The position numbers were made by a program, and so were the translations under genes. A DNA stretch of 64,000 nucleotides from Raphanus sativus (Eukaryota > Streptophyta > Magnoliopsida > Brassicales > Brassicaceae), in assembly GCF_000801105.2 (NCBI RefSeq), contig NC_079515.1, positions 9,610,001-9,674,000 on the forward strand, written 5' to 3'. A model generated the notes under the pieces. The model was not told where the DNA came from, did not search any database, and saw nothing but the letters and a program-made list of their open reading frames with translations. This document shows, in pieces, positions 46,551-58,689 of the stretch; position 1 is the stretch's first letter; each line of letters opens with the position of its first letter.

Positions 46551-47105
46551 GATCTGGAAGACTTCTGGGACGACTTCCATGAGGTCCAGACGACTTCCAG
46601 GAGGTCCAGACGACTTCCAGGAGGTCCAGACGACTTCCAGGAGGTCCAGACGACTTCCAGAAAGTCCAGACGACTTCCAGAAAGTCCAGACGACTTACAG
46701 GAAGTCCAGACGACTTCCAGGAAGTCCAGACGACTTACAGGAAGTCCAGACGACTTTCAGGAGGTCCAGAAGACTTCCACGAGATCCAGAGGACTTCCTG
46801 GAAGTCGTCTGGACTTCCTGGAAGTCGTCTGGACTTTCTGGAAGTCTTCTGGACCTTCTGGAAGTCGGACCTCCTTTAAGTCGCCTGGACCTCCTGGAAG
46901 TCGTCTGGACCTCCTGGAAGTCATCTGGACCTCCTGGAAGTCGTCTGGACCTCCTGGAAGTCGTCTGGACCTCCTGGAAGTCGTCTGGACTTCCTAAAAG
47001 TCGTCTAGACCTCATGGAAGTCGTCTGGACGTCCTGGAAGTCGTCTGGACGTCCTGGAAGTCTTCTGGACGTCCTGGAAGTCGTCTGGACCTCCTAGAAG
47101 ACTTC
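46551..47105. repeat. Head-to-head 20-bp repeat array forming a long foldback
   Basis: From about 46551 to 46790 a 20-base unit (CGACTTCCAGGAGGTCCAGA) repeats about 12 times. From about 46791 to 47105 its reverse complement (GGAAGTCGTCTGGACCTCCT) repeats about 15 times. The two halves can pair along some 240 bases. Because three 20-base units equal 20 codons, long frames stay open on both strands (46437-46997, 46498-47097 on plus; 46695-47015 on minus). These are repeat artefacts unless shown to be translated. Confidence 0.9.
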
Positions 47106-47861
47106 TGAAGAAGTTTTCTTCCATATTAAGTGGAGTCTAAGCTTGTCTTTGTAGAGAAATGATATATAATAGTTTGTTTGTGATATGTTTTGTGATTTAC
47201 ATGTGTACTCTCTTAGTTGTGACATTTTTGTAAAATCATTAATAATGTTTCCCAAGATGTAATATATGTAATAAATAAGAATGTTGGTAACCTCATACTG
47301 ATACAACATTTTAATAAGCATTTTAACCATTGTTCCAACTCATAACAATAATCATCATTGGTTTCTATAACAAAAATACTTAAGAGATGGAAAAAAAAAT
47401 AATAACTAGTTAAAGCATAACACATTTTTTACAAGTTTGTGTTGAAAATATTTTTTTTGTAGAAGACTTACCAGTAAGTCGTCTGGTAAATCTTTTGTGT
47501 ATAAGACTTATCAGACGACTTACTGGTAAGTCTTCTGTAATTGTTAAATCTTCATACTTGTATTGTTTTATACACAACATCTGAATGCTTTTATTCTCCA
47601 TATAATGCATGTATCTAACGTGTCATCTGCAAAAATTCAAAATAAAACACATTAACAAAGATAGAACATGTATGAGTTAAAAACATATTAGCAAGAAACT
47701 TTGAGTAACATGAATATTGGTAACCTCATATATATCACCAATTATGTTATAAATTTCATTCAGTATCTCCAATATTAATTAATATACATGAATTAATAAG
47801 AAAATGTTAAAAAAAAATTATATTATTAGAGAAAATGAAAGTTTACTAAACATAAGTCTGG

Positions 47862-48700
47862 AAGACTTACTAGTAAGTCGTCTGGAGAGGTCATTTTTGC
47901 AATTGACTTTTAAATGGGACGACTTACTTGTAAGTCGTCCAATTTTGTTTGTTAAAAAAAACTCCAGACGACTTACCAGTAAGTCGTCCAGGACAAATAG
48001 GTTATTTTTGCATTTGACCGAATTGTGTCAGATATTTGACTTTTTCTGGACGACTTACTTGTAAGTCGTCTCTGGGAAAACAGAAAAATCAATATTTTAT
48101 TATTTCTAGACGCTTCTCAGGTTAGTTTTGCAATTGGAAAATAAAACTTAAATATTTAATTTTTCCTAGACGACTTAAGTCGTCTAGTCAGACGACTTAC
48201 TTGAAAGTCGTCTGAGATAAGTAAGGTTTGACCAGAATCTCAGAAAAAAAATTCTGGACGACTTTCAAGTAAGTCGTCTAACTGGACGACTTACAAGTAA
48301 GTCGTCTAGGAAAAATTTAATATTTAAGTTTTATTTTCCAATTGCAAAACTAACCTGAGAAGACTTACTTGTAAGTCGTCTAGAAATAATAAAATATTTA
48401 TTTTTCTGTTTTCCCAGAGACGACTTACAAGTAAGTCGTCTAGAAAAAGTCAAATATCTGACACAATTCGGTCAAATACAAAACTAACCCGTTTATCCCA
48501 GACGGCTTACTGGTAAGTCGTCTGGAGTTTTTTTTTAACAAACAAAACTGGACGACTTACAAGTAAGTCATCCAGTTTGACCAGAAGACTTACCCTTAAG
48601 TCTTCTACAGCCAGAAGACTTACGGGTAAGTCTTCTATAGCCAGAAGACTTAAAGGAAAGTCTTCTACAGCCAGAAAACTTACCTGTAAGTCTTCTAGGC
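47862..48700. repeat. Dispersed AAGTCGTC palindromes of element A, right arm
   Basis: Over twenty short palindromic motifs of the type GACGACTTACxxGTAAGTCGTC occur here at irregular spacing. An outer symmetry is visible: text near 48000-48130 (GTCAGATATTTGACTTTTTC, CAATATTTTATTATTTCTAG) recurs in reverse complement near 48370-48470, so this arm holds a second large inverted duplication centred near 48240. Confidence 0.8.
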
Positions 48701-49388
48701 GAACAGATCTGGAAAAAAAATTCAATTTCATACCTTAAATTAGTGAGATGACTTCTTTAACACACATAAGTCTTTTCCAACTACATAGAACCTCAAACGA
48801 AAGTAACCCACCAAGAATCATAAGCTTGAATGGTTCTATCAACCATAAAAAATTTATAATCAAAACTTTGAGTTTTTTGGATGAATATGGAGACAAAGTG
48901 AAAGAAATGTTGTTTTTAGTTCATAACAATTGAGAAAAAGAGAGAGTGTAAATCGATATGAGATGCATTAAGAGCTTCAAATTGGTTGTTCATGGTGGTT
49001 AGGGTATTGATGGCAATGGTAATCTTGTAAATACTTGAAAATGATGAGGTTGAAAGAGTAAAAATGTCACTTTCGAAAAAAAAAAAAAAATTAATGGCAG
49101 TTTCGTGAATAATGTGAACCTGTGGGGTGAAGAGGACAAAAGAAAAATTCAAAAAAGCATATGTTAGTTTTGTATTTGACTTTGAGTTTTGAGTCAATTT
49201 TGCAAAAAGCCTATTTATTATCCTATTTCATTTCAATTATACGATAAATTATAAATCTTATGTAAAAGATATGAGTAAATCCAATCATTATCAAAGTGGT
49301 CTAAGTTAGAACCTTCTAAATCATAACATGATATAAATGTAGAACAAAAAACATTTATTATTCGAAGCAATGCAAATATATATATATA

Positions 49389-50795
49389 CTAGGTGTTCTC
49401 CTGCACCATGTGCAGTAAAGAAATTTTAAAATATTTTTTAACAGATAAATATAAATTATATTTATTTTTTTATTAATATTATAAATTTTCTTTTTATCAA
49501 TATTTTAATATAAATTTGATTTAACTGAACATTAAAATTAAGATAAAAATAATTTTTTTATTTTGAATTATATTTAAGAATGTGCATGTATATATTTAAA
49601 ACTATAATCTTAGTTAGAATTTTCTAGCTATTTATTTTAATTAAATATATTAAATAAATATGTAAAATTGCATAATTGTCAAAAACTAAAATTAAACAAT
49701 ATTTATAAAATCTGTAGATACATATAAGAAAATAATGATTTTACGATTTAGTCTGATTTTATGATTTAATTTTTATAATTTTCTAAAAATATATAATTTT
49801 TGATATTTTTTATTTAAATGATGTTTCGAAATTTGAAATGTCATAATTGAATATATTTATTTTAATGATGATTTATGAGTTATTACCATATTTTTAAAAA
49901 GTCCAAAAATAAAAAATCGACAATAAATGTAATATATGAGTTATTACCTTATTTTAAAAAGTTTACCAAAAATATAAATTAACATTAAATATAATTGTTC
50001 ATGTCATATTAATCTATAAGACATGTAATAAATTTTAGTAGCTATGTCATATTATTTTTGTGAAAATGATTATAGAGAAGAGATGTGGCAAAATCAGTTC
50101 TCAAATATAGTCTAGGGGATGTACAATTTCACAATTGTCAAAAATTAAAATTAAAAAATATTAATAAAATCTGTAGATATATATAAGAAACTAATGATTT
50201 TATGATTTAATTTTTATAATTTTCTAAAAATATTTATATATTTTTGAAATATTTTTAATTTAAATGATATTTCGAAATATTTTTAATTTAAATGATATTT
50301 TGACATTTGAAATACCATAATTGAATATATTTATTTTAATGATTATTTATGAGTTATTACCATATTTTAAAAAAGTCCAAAAATTTAAATCAAAATAAAT
50401 GTAATATATGAGTTATTACCATATTTTAAAAAGTTTACCAAAAATATAAATTAACATTAAATATATTTGTCCATGTCATATTAATCTATAAGACATGTCA
50501 TCAATTATAGTAATCATGTCATATTATTTTTGTGAGAATGATTGTAGAGAAGACATGTGGCAAAATCACTTCTCAAATATAGTATAGGGGATTTAAATCA
50601 AAAATAAATGTAATATATGGGTTATTATCATATTTTAAAATGTTTATCAAAAATATAAATTAATATTAAATATAATTGTCCATGTCATATTAATCTATAA
50701 GACATGTCATCAATTATAGTAACCATGTCATATTATTTTTGTGAGAATGATTGTAGAGAAGACATGTGGCAAAATCACTTCTCAAATATAGTCTA

Positions 50796-50798
<3 letters not shown>
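49389..50798 (-). mobile_element. Helitron with three successive 5' ends
   Basis: On the minus strand the 3' end is a hairpin CTGCACATGGTGCAG, then about nine bases and CTAG with a following T (plus-strand ACTAGGTG at 49388). Three copies of the 5' terminus, TCCCCTAGACTATATTTGAG and close variants, occur at 50119, 50591 and 50798 (each as plus-strand GGGGA or AGGA followed by T). The segments between are partial tandem copies of the 5' part of the element, with period about 472 for the first two. The body is AT-rich and non-coding. Confidence 0.78.

Positions 50799-50841
<43 letters not shown>
50799..50841. repeat. TA microsatellite
   Basis: About 20 uninterrupted TA units lie directly beside the Helitron 5' terminus; the Helitron may have landed in or next to a TA tract. 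Confidence 0.9.
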
Positions 50842-50845
<4 letters not shown>

Positions 50846-51500
50846 ACGAATTGAATCTTATAAGGAGATTTTGTCAAAAAGATACAACTTAAAATTATCA
50901 CATTATTTTTTTTAGAAAAAAAAACATCACATAGAGAGTACACATTAATTAGGAGTACGTTTCTTATAAACTAGATTCACTCTATCTCTATGAGTTAATT
51001 CAAAATCACATTGTGTACTTTCTCTTAATATTATATAAAATAATGAAAATATGCTATTGTAGTCTGCATAAATAACTATGTTTTTAATATTTTTTTTATC
51101 CGGCTCTATGTTTTTAATAATTTAACTTTATGGAAATGTGTGTTCGTTTACTAAACTATTTTTTATAAATTAAACGATTCTGTAGTCTACATAGCACAAA
51201 AAGTCTGAATTAGCTAATATTAAGAGATAAAAATAAGATGATATGGGAAAGAGGAAACAGATATTTAACTAAACATTGAAAGAGAAACAAATTTAGGGTA
51301 TGTATTCAATTTAACATTTGATATAATTTGATTTTAATAGGGTTTTAGATGAATTCAATAAATTGTAAAAATTTAGGTGATTTTTGTTAAATTAATCTAG
51401 AATATAACCGAAAACATGTGATTTGGGTTATAATTTTTTTAACTAAGAAACTCCACCCAAACATCCTAAAAATCACCTGAAAACTTTAAAACTCCACAAC
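50842..51500. other. AT-rich intergenic stretch
   Basis: I see no coding sequence or defined element. The text AACTCCACAACTTA just before 51504 also occurs just after the CACTA element at about 60275, which may be chance or an old duplication of the host sequence. Confidence 0.4.
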
Positions 51501-54500
51501 TTACACTACAAAAAAACAATGAATTGTATCACTTAAATTATATCACTAAAATAAGTGATACCATTTTGAATTACTTATTCATAACTGAAACAAATATTTA
51601 TAATTTTACATCATTAACAGTAATTGATGTTATCATTAATTAATTTAACATCAGTTCAACATAAGTGATGTCCTTTCTTTTAATTTGTATCATTTTGACA
51701 AAAATGATACAATTATATAAATTTACATCAATTACACAATTGATGCATTTATTATTTTGGTTGATATCATTTATTAAACTGATGTATGATTTACATCAAT
51801 AAAATAATTGATGCTAATAAAAATTATATATCGATATTTTCTCTTAACATCAGTTTAATATAAATAATGTTGTTTGTATTCTTAATTTGCATCGGTTGAA
51901 ATATATGATCTAGTACGAAATTAATTTAGATCTATAAAATAAATAATAAATATAATATAATTGTATTATTAATTATATACTAAATGATCTATTATAGTTC
52001 CCCGAAAAAAGGAAACCACAAGTAGTTTCAAAAAAAAAAAAAAAAAGGAAACCACAATCCCACATAAAACGTGAACTAATCAGTTAAAATGTAAGCAAGA
52101 TTTTCTATAACTGTTTCACTTCAACAAAAGCATATTTTCTTATGTCAATGTTCTCATCGTCTCCTTTTCTTCTTCTATCTTTTTCAGTTTTTTTAATTTT
52201 TGTACAGAGCTTAAAATTTGTTGTTTTTGGTTATTTTGATCAAAAAACAGATTTGCACTAGATCAAGGATTGTACGTGTTAAAGATGATAATTTTTTTTC
52301 TTTTTATGAAGGGTTTTAAAGATTGCTGAAGTTTTGCTAATCAAACGACTCTGATTAAACTTTTGAGAGGTATTATTTTCTTTTTCTTTCTCTACTCTCA
52401 ATTGTTTTTGAAAATTAAAAGTTCTTAAACAAAATTATTTATGGGCTTAGTTAATATCATTCTTTGTTAGGATCAGTATCATTCAGAGATATATGAAGAG
52501 ATGACAACATTGAATGGAAATGTGGAGGAAGATAGAGATTGAAGATGAAAAAAAAGATACAAGGAATGAAAAAAAAAAAAGAAGAATCTGCATATAACTA
52601 CTAGTACTTTTGTTTGTATCTCAGCATTATTCATGTTTTCTTTCATGACTAGTAATTTGTTTAACTTTCTATAATCTGTTTGTTTTCTCTGTATCTTTTT
52701 TCATTTTTCTTCTTCTTGCGTACATTATATTTTCAATGAAAAAATAAAAAATTATTGCAGAATAATATTTTATTTTATATGTGTTTCCTTCGCTACAAAT
52801 GATACTAATATTTAAAACATTAACTATAAATAATATAATTATTAAAGTATTTTTTTAATAAATTAATTTCGTCAATTATTAATTAATAATTTATTAACTA
52901 AATCAGTTATTTGAATTGATGTCAATAATAACATCATTAGAAAAATTGATGTAATTGTTTATATCACTTTTTAACAATTGATATATGGGAGAATTGCCAA
53001 GTGTGATTCAAAACTTGGAGTCAAACCCAAAAGAATACTCCAACTTGGGTCAAAGGCAAAAGTAACCTAAAAGGCTATTGAAATTACAACTATCTCCTTG
53101 TGAACAAACAAAAAAACGGATTTTTTTTACGTTTCTACCCCTCGCAAGTCGTCTGTTTAGATGACTTGAAAATAAGTCGTCCAGACGACTTAACTTAAAG
53201 TCGTCTGGACAGTTATTCTTAAACATAATTTAAAAATTTTGTAAAAAATATTTTGATAAGTGAAAAATTGGAAGTATGTAATTAACATATGTCTTAAGAG
53301 ATATAAATTAATATATAACAAATTTCAATTGTTTTCAGTCCAGATGAGTGAAAGTAGTGAGTCATGATATTCTTTAGTTTATGTTTCATCAACATATGTT
53401 GTAGTATTGTATGTGTTCTTAGGGTTAGATTTTGGAAAGCATTAAAACCGTTTTTGAAAATTTTTAAAATTACCTAAGCGTGTTCATTTCTGTGTATAGT
53501 AAACACTATTGAAGTATAATTTGATTTTATAACGTGGTTAGTAAGTTAATTTAGTCATTTTAGTTTAGGGGTTCATTTTAGGGTCTGGGACGACTTAATA
53601 TTTAGTCTTCTGTGCACAGACGACTAAATATTAGGTCGTCTGATGTACATTATCAGCCAGAATAAGTCGTCTAAACCGGACCAAACCTTAAAGTTTACCA
53701 ATGTACTTTTAAAGCTAACCGGATTATTTACCCAATATATAAGGTGATTTTTTTTTTCATTTTCCGCGAAATTCAGAAACCCTAACAGTTCTCTCTCACC
53801 GGCGATATCAAAGGCGATTCGAATTCCCACTATTTCCGAACAAACCATCGTTCTCAACGTCGGCTATCTATCTCACTTCATTCTCACCGTTGTCGCCGCA
53901 GCTTCTTCTAACCCTAGCGCCGCCGATTCCTCTAAACCCTAGCGCCCCCGCTTCCACTATTTCCGAACAAACCGTCGCCCTCGCCACCGTGCTCACCAAC
54001 GTTCTCACCGCCGCTTCCTCTAAACACTAGCTAGCACCGCCGCTTCTTCTAAACCCTAGCGCCGCCGCTTCTTCTCTGTAAACCGTAGTGCCGTTTCTCT
54101 GTAAACCCTAACGCCGGTAAGTCATCAATCTCGAGGAAAAGATGAACATAAAACGTTGTCTCTATCAATTTACTCATTCTCACCGTTTCACGTTTATTTT
54201 TTCAGAGCTATAACCACAATGACGAGTACTCCAACTCCTTCTGCGACTAATCAGGTCCGCTTGAAATTTTCCTACTGGATGACTTGTAAGTAATTCGTCT
54301 TGAAAGTCTTCCAACTGGACGACTTAGTAGACGACTTAAATATAAGTCGTCCATTTGGAAGACTTTCCATACGACTTAAATATAAGTCGCCAACTAAGTC
54401 GTCCAGTTGGACGACTTTCCAGACGACTTATATTACAGTCGTCTACTAAGTCGTCTGGAGTAACAATTAAGGCGTGATTGATTTAGCTTGTGTTCTGACT

Positions 54501-55452
54501 TCTATTGTTGTCTTTGATTATTTTGCAAACAAAAAGGATGGATATTCCAGAACTCCCCCGTAGGTTATACACATTAGGGGAAGAGCCAGAACCCCATAAT
54601 AACATTTCGTATCATACGGATAACAAGAAGTTGCATACTGCTCTTAGGGAAGCTCTCACTGATGATGAATTTGAAGAGCTCAAAGAGTCGAGTTTGGGAG
54701 TTTTCATCAAGTTCAAGGAGCAGGGATTTGGTTGGGCTTCAAGGCTGGTTCACTACATGCTCTGTTTAAAGCTGGACATTAAGAAGAAGTACGAGATGTG
54801 GTCTCTCGTTGGTCCAGAACCTGTGAGGTTTTCACTGTTAGAGTTTGAAAACCTCACTGGTCTAAACTGCGAGTACATCGAGGACCTTGAGACACCAAAA
54901 TGTGAAGTTACTAAAGAGATGGTTTCTTTCTGGGGGATGATGGGAGTTCATCTGGAAGCTGGGCCAACTACTGATCAGATAATAGCAGCACTGAAGAGAT
55001 GCGGGGATTGGTCCACGGAAGATCGCAAGCGGCTCGCGTACCTTTCCATCTTCACTGGATTCATTGAAGGGAGAAAGTTTTCAACCGCTACACGATATAC
55101 TCTGGCAAGGCTAGTTATGGATTTAGAACGGTTTGAGAATTATCCATGGGGGAGAGTCGCGTTTAAGGTGTTGATGGACTCTTTGTGGAACAAAGAGATT
55201 ACTGGCTGTTATACCGTGGATGGGTTTATACAAGTTCTTCAGGTCTGGGCGTACACAGCTCTGCCGGGAATGGGTGATAGTATTGGTAGTCCCAGAGCAA
55301 ACAGTCCGTCTCCACCGATTCTGGCTTACGAGGGCAGCAGAGGCAGCAGATTCATGAAAGCTGCTATCTTGAGTCAGGTACCTTTCCATCTTCACTTAAT
55401 TAAGTTGTCTGGAACGTCTTCCAGCTGGACGACTTAGTAGACGACCTATTAT

Positions 55453-55706
55453 AAGTCGTCTGGAAGGTCTTCCAGCTGGACGACTTAGTAGACGACTTAT
55501 AATAAGTCGTCTGGAAAGTCTTCCAGCTGGACGACTTAGTAGACGACTTATTATAAGTCGTCTGGAAGGTCTTCCAGCTGGACGACTTAGTAGACACTTA
55601 TAATAAGTCGTCTGGAAGGTCTTCCAGCTGGACGACTTAGTAGACGACTTATAATAAGTCGTCTGGAAGGTCGTCCAGCTGGACGACTTAGTAGATGACT
55701 TATAAT
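55453..55706. repeat. 51-bp tandem repeat in an intron of the DUF1985 gene
   Basis: Units starting AAGTCGTCTGGAAGGTCTTC occur at 55453, 55504, 55555, 55605 and 55656, a period of 51 bases (one unit lacks a base). Each unit contains several GACGACTT/AAGTCGTC inverted pairs. As 51 is a multiple of three, an antisense frame stays open through it, which is not evidence of coding. Confidence 0.88.
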
Positions 55707-56242
55707 TAAGTCGTCTATTTAGTATTTTGTTTCAAATATCTAACTCGATTCTTCTTCTATTTACTGCAGACCCGCGTGATCAACTTTGTTGAGAAGGACA
55801 TTAGTGAAATGTGGCCAAAATGGGACTCTGAGGTTGAGGACGTGCCCGCGGAAAACATCATTAAAATCACGTATGATCGGAGACCGTGGAAGTGGACCAT
55901 GGATTGCTGGGAAGTCACTGGTACAAAACCTAAGGTTGTGACTCCATCGAAAAGAGCCAAAGAGATGGTTGTGGTGGAGGTGGAGGAGGAGGAGGAAGAC
56001 AATCAGAGACCTCGGAAGAAAGCTCGTAAAGAGGTTCGTAAAGAGGCTCCTAAAGAGGCTCCTAAAGAGGCTAGAGAAGAGGCTAGAGAAGAGGCTAGTT
56101 GGGTGACAGAGAGGAGTTGGAAAATATGTTCAAGGACTTAGGTGACGTGATGAAAGATGGGTTTAAGAAGTGCATCAGGGAAATTAGGAAGATGTCTGAT
56201 AGATTGAAAGCTGTGGAGAAGAAGGTTGGTGTCACCAATCAG

Positions 56243-56575
56243 GCTACCCCTACACCTCTAACCAAACAGGCTACTCCTCAAGCCAAAGAAACCGGGATTA
56301 GTAACAAACAGCCTACCCCTCAAGCCACAGAAACCGGGGTTAGTAATAAACAGGCTACCCCTACACCTCAAACCAATCAGCCTACTCCTCAAACCAGACA
56401 GCCTACTCCTCAAAAGGATCAGCCTACACTTCAAACCAATCATCCTACTCCTCAAACCAGACAGCCTACTCCTCAAAAGGCAAAGCCTACTCCTCAAAAG
56501 AAACAGCCTTCTCCTCAAACGAAACAGCCTACTCCTCAAAAGAAACAACCTACTCCTAAAAAGAAACAGCCTCTC
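56243..56575 (+). repeat. Pro/Thr/Gln/Lys-rich coding repeat
   Basis: A 21-24-base unit encoding variants of KQPTPQ and TRQPTPQ repeats about a dozen times in the DUF1985 gene. The encoded stretch is likely disordered. Such tracts grow and shrink by slippage. Confidence 0.8.
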
Positions 56576-56589
56576 CTCTGCCCAAAGAG

Positions 56590-56774
56590 GTTAGTCCTCC
56601 TTAAAATTAAGTCGTCCGTGGTCAACTAGTCGTCCAAACAACTTACGTTTAAGTCGTCCAGGGTCAACTAGTCGTCCAGACAACTTTTATTTAAGTCGTC
56701 CAGGGTCAACTAGTCGTCCAGACAACTTTTATTTAAGTCGTCCAGGGTTAACTTGTGTGCAACTTTTATTGCAG
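56590..56774 (+). repeat. Intron with GTCGTCCAGGGTCAACTA repeats
   Basis: Between a GTTAGT donor (56590) and a TTGCAG acceptor (56774) a roughly 50-base unit with AAGTCGTCCAGGGTCAACTA repeats three to four times. This shows again that the GACGACTT family of repeats sits in introns of the element's gene. Confidence 0.7.
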
Positions 56775-56874
56775 AGATTGTTGCCGGAGGATACAGCAGA
56801 TGAGGCGATCTCGGTATATAAGATCTTGCCGGAGGATAAAGCAGATGGTGTCACCTCCAAAGAGATTGTTCCTC

Positions 56875-58635
56875 TCACTTCCACTGACCAACCGAGCTTC
56901 GCTTCCAACGATCAACAACCGAGCTTCGCTTCCACCGATCCAAGCGTTCCAGTACATGAGATGCTTCCGGGTTTGCACTCCGTATCTCAGCCATGTACCG
57001 GTCAAAATCGTAAACCGTGTGCGCATAAGCAGCCCCTTTCACCAAGTACATGAGATGTTTCCCTTTAAACTTTTTGACAATGTTATCTTGAAGGTGATAA
57101 TAACATATTCCTCGGGTTGCCCAAGGAAACACCTTCTCACACGCACTTTTAATGGCCGTGTGCCGGTCGGAGACTATCACCAGAGGCTTGTCATGAGATA
57201 TACAACTAGCCAATTTTGTGAAAAACCATTTCCAAGAAGGTTCATCTTCAGCATCCACGATCCCAAAAGCCAATGAGAATATCTGAAAATTGCCATCTTG
57301 TACGGCTGCAACTAACATAACACCTCCATACTTTCCACTTAGGTGAGTTCCATCCACCACAATGACCCTTCTCTGATACTTAAAACCTTTGATAGAAGCT
57401 CCAAAAGAGAGAAATAGATACTTAAATCTTTTCATAGAATCAAGTTCTATAGCCGTGATAGAATCAGGATTTGCAATGGAGATTTGCTCGAGATATGAAG
57501 GCAGACGCGAATACCCTTCTTCTGCTGATCTTCTCACCAATTTTTGTGCATATAACAGTGCTCTGTATGAAGTGGTGTAATCAAGTGTCATGCCAAACAT
57601 GTTCCTCATTGCATCAGTGATATGCTGTGGAGTTATCCCATCAATGATTCCAACACGATCAATGAAAAGACTACCAACATACTTTGGAGTACAGTGTCTC
57701 CGTTGAGCGATTCGGTCTCCAATTGAGCATAAATGGTTTTCCACATACTTTGTTACCCAAAACGTGTTTGTCCCATGTTTCACACTCGCTCTGATCTTCC
57801 ATCCACAACCGCTAACCCGACATGTTGCCACAAGGAGAGTTTGCGTTGATTTGTATATTCTGAAAGAAAACTTACCCTTCACTGCTGTCAACCGCAGCTC
57901 TGAAAGCAGTGCATCCTTGCTAACAAAACTCTGGTTGACATAGATGCTGGTACAATCTGATTTTCCTCCTTCAATAGCATTTGTCTTAGCATATGTCTTT
58001 TCAATTTCTTCAAAACAAATATTATCATCATCTTCCTCGTCCTCATCTTGAACATTTCCATAAAGACTGTAATCCCCACCATTCTGATCCGTTTCACCAA
58101 CAATAGTGTTATCAGCATCCTCCTCCCCATTTTCCTCCTCCCCATCTTGATTTTCATCTTCAACAGACTCATTATCACCAACATCTTCAAAACATTCATC
58201 AGCTTCATCATTATCACCAACATCTTCTTCCCATTCACCAGCTTCATCATTATCACCAACATCTTCTTCCCATTCACCAGCTTCTTCTCTTTTCTCTGAA
58301 ATCGTTTCCACCTTGCTGCGGCTTGATACACAAAGACATACTCTATGCGTTTTGAGTATCTCGAGCAAGTTTCGAACTTGTCTATCACTTGTAACATGAA
58401 TGGGAGGACTGCCTGGAGTCATCATCATTTCTGCTGGTAATGAGTAGCTAATCTCCACAGTCACTGATCTCATGTCCAGGTTATAATCTTCTTGAGCCAT
58501 TGCAACAAGTTCAGCATGTGTTGAATCATCATTCAATAAAAACAATCTTGCTCCTTTGAGATCATCAACCACAGAATCCCAACGGAAATCTCTCAACAAC
58601 CATTCTCCATACACTGCATGTAACTTAAAAATCAT
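56875..58635 (-). pseudogene. MuDR-type transposase gene, C-terminus lost
   Basis: An uninterrupted frame of 587 codons follows a TTTGCAG acceptor at 58636. From the N-terminal side it has a PB1-like region, an acidic repeat (EEAGEWEEDVGDND twice and a variant), a C-x4-C...H-x-C zinc-binding region (CRVSGCGWKIRASVKHGTN) and the MULE catalytic domain. That domain has VIVVDGTHLSGKYGG with the first Asp, LVIVSDRHTAIKSACEKVFP with the second Asp, the CYYHLQDNIVKKF motif, and YMAEI with a possible Glu. After NPEASHVLER the frame runs into antisense DUF1985-gene sequence, so the rest of the domain and the SWIM zinc finger are missing. An upstream exon with the start codon was not found; MIF at 58635 may not be the true start. 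Confidence 0.82.
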
Positions 58636-58689
58636 CTGCAAATATTCAAAATAAAACACATTAGTAAACATAGAGAAAATGAAGAAGTT

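Larger units (their letters stand above)
44855..49211. mobile_element. Non-autonomous Mutator-like element with GACGACTT repeats (element A)
   Basis: The 9-bp direct repeat TATTTATTA flanks it (44846-44854 and 49212-49220), the Mutator target-site size. The left end GGGAAAATTGCCAAATATAA and the right end ...AAAAAGCC are shared with the larger element at 52987-60066. The first and last 500 bases or so align between the two (for example GTGAGTCATGATATTCTTT at about 45253 and 53358). Clear terminal inverted repeats are lacking. The DUF1985 gene and nearly all of the transposase gene are gone; only flanks such as the transposase intron text (ATCTGCAAAAATTC, about 47627) remain. It is 4357 bp. Confidence 0.85.
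54538..56589 (+). pseudogene. DUF1985-domain gene of the Mutator-like element (Ulp1-associated type), broken
   Basis: Exon 54538-55377 (280 codons from MDIPELPRRL) joins in phase to exon 55770 onward through CAG|GTACC and CTGCAG|ACC. Residues about 35-200 are DUF1985-like: LGVFIKFKEQGFGWASRLVH, RFSLLEFENLTGLNCEYIED and GRKFSTATRYTLARLVMDLE. A Lys/Glu-rich repeat (KEAPKEA) follows. Near 56100 the frame shifts: one frame stops at 56141 while another opens with a coiled-coil-like EELENMFKDLGDVMKDGFKK and a PTPQ repeat. A further exon begins at 56775. An upstream exon may include the ATG at 54220. The expected C48 protease domain is absent. Function in related elements is not established. Confidence 0.7.

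Noticed and set aside
44990..48700. CRISPR-like look of short palindromic repeats with spacers
   Set aside because: Repeat length and spacing vary, repeats are 8-20 bases, no cas genes exist, and the host is a plant with Mutator-like borders around the array.
56258..56548. Arg/Leu-rich frame antisense to the PTPQ repeat
   Set aside because: It is the reverse reading of a coding tandem repeat, not an independent gene.
57888..58397. Lys/Met-rich frame overlapping the transposase gene
   Set aside because: It is a shifted reading of the acidic-repeat region of the transposase on the same strand.
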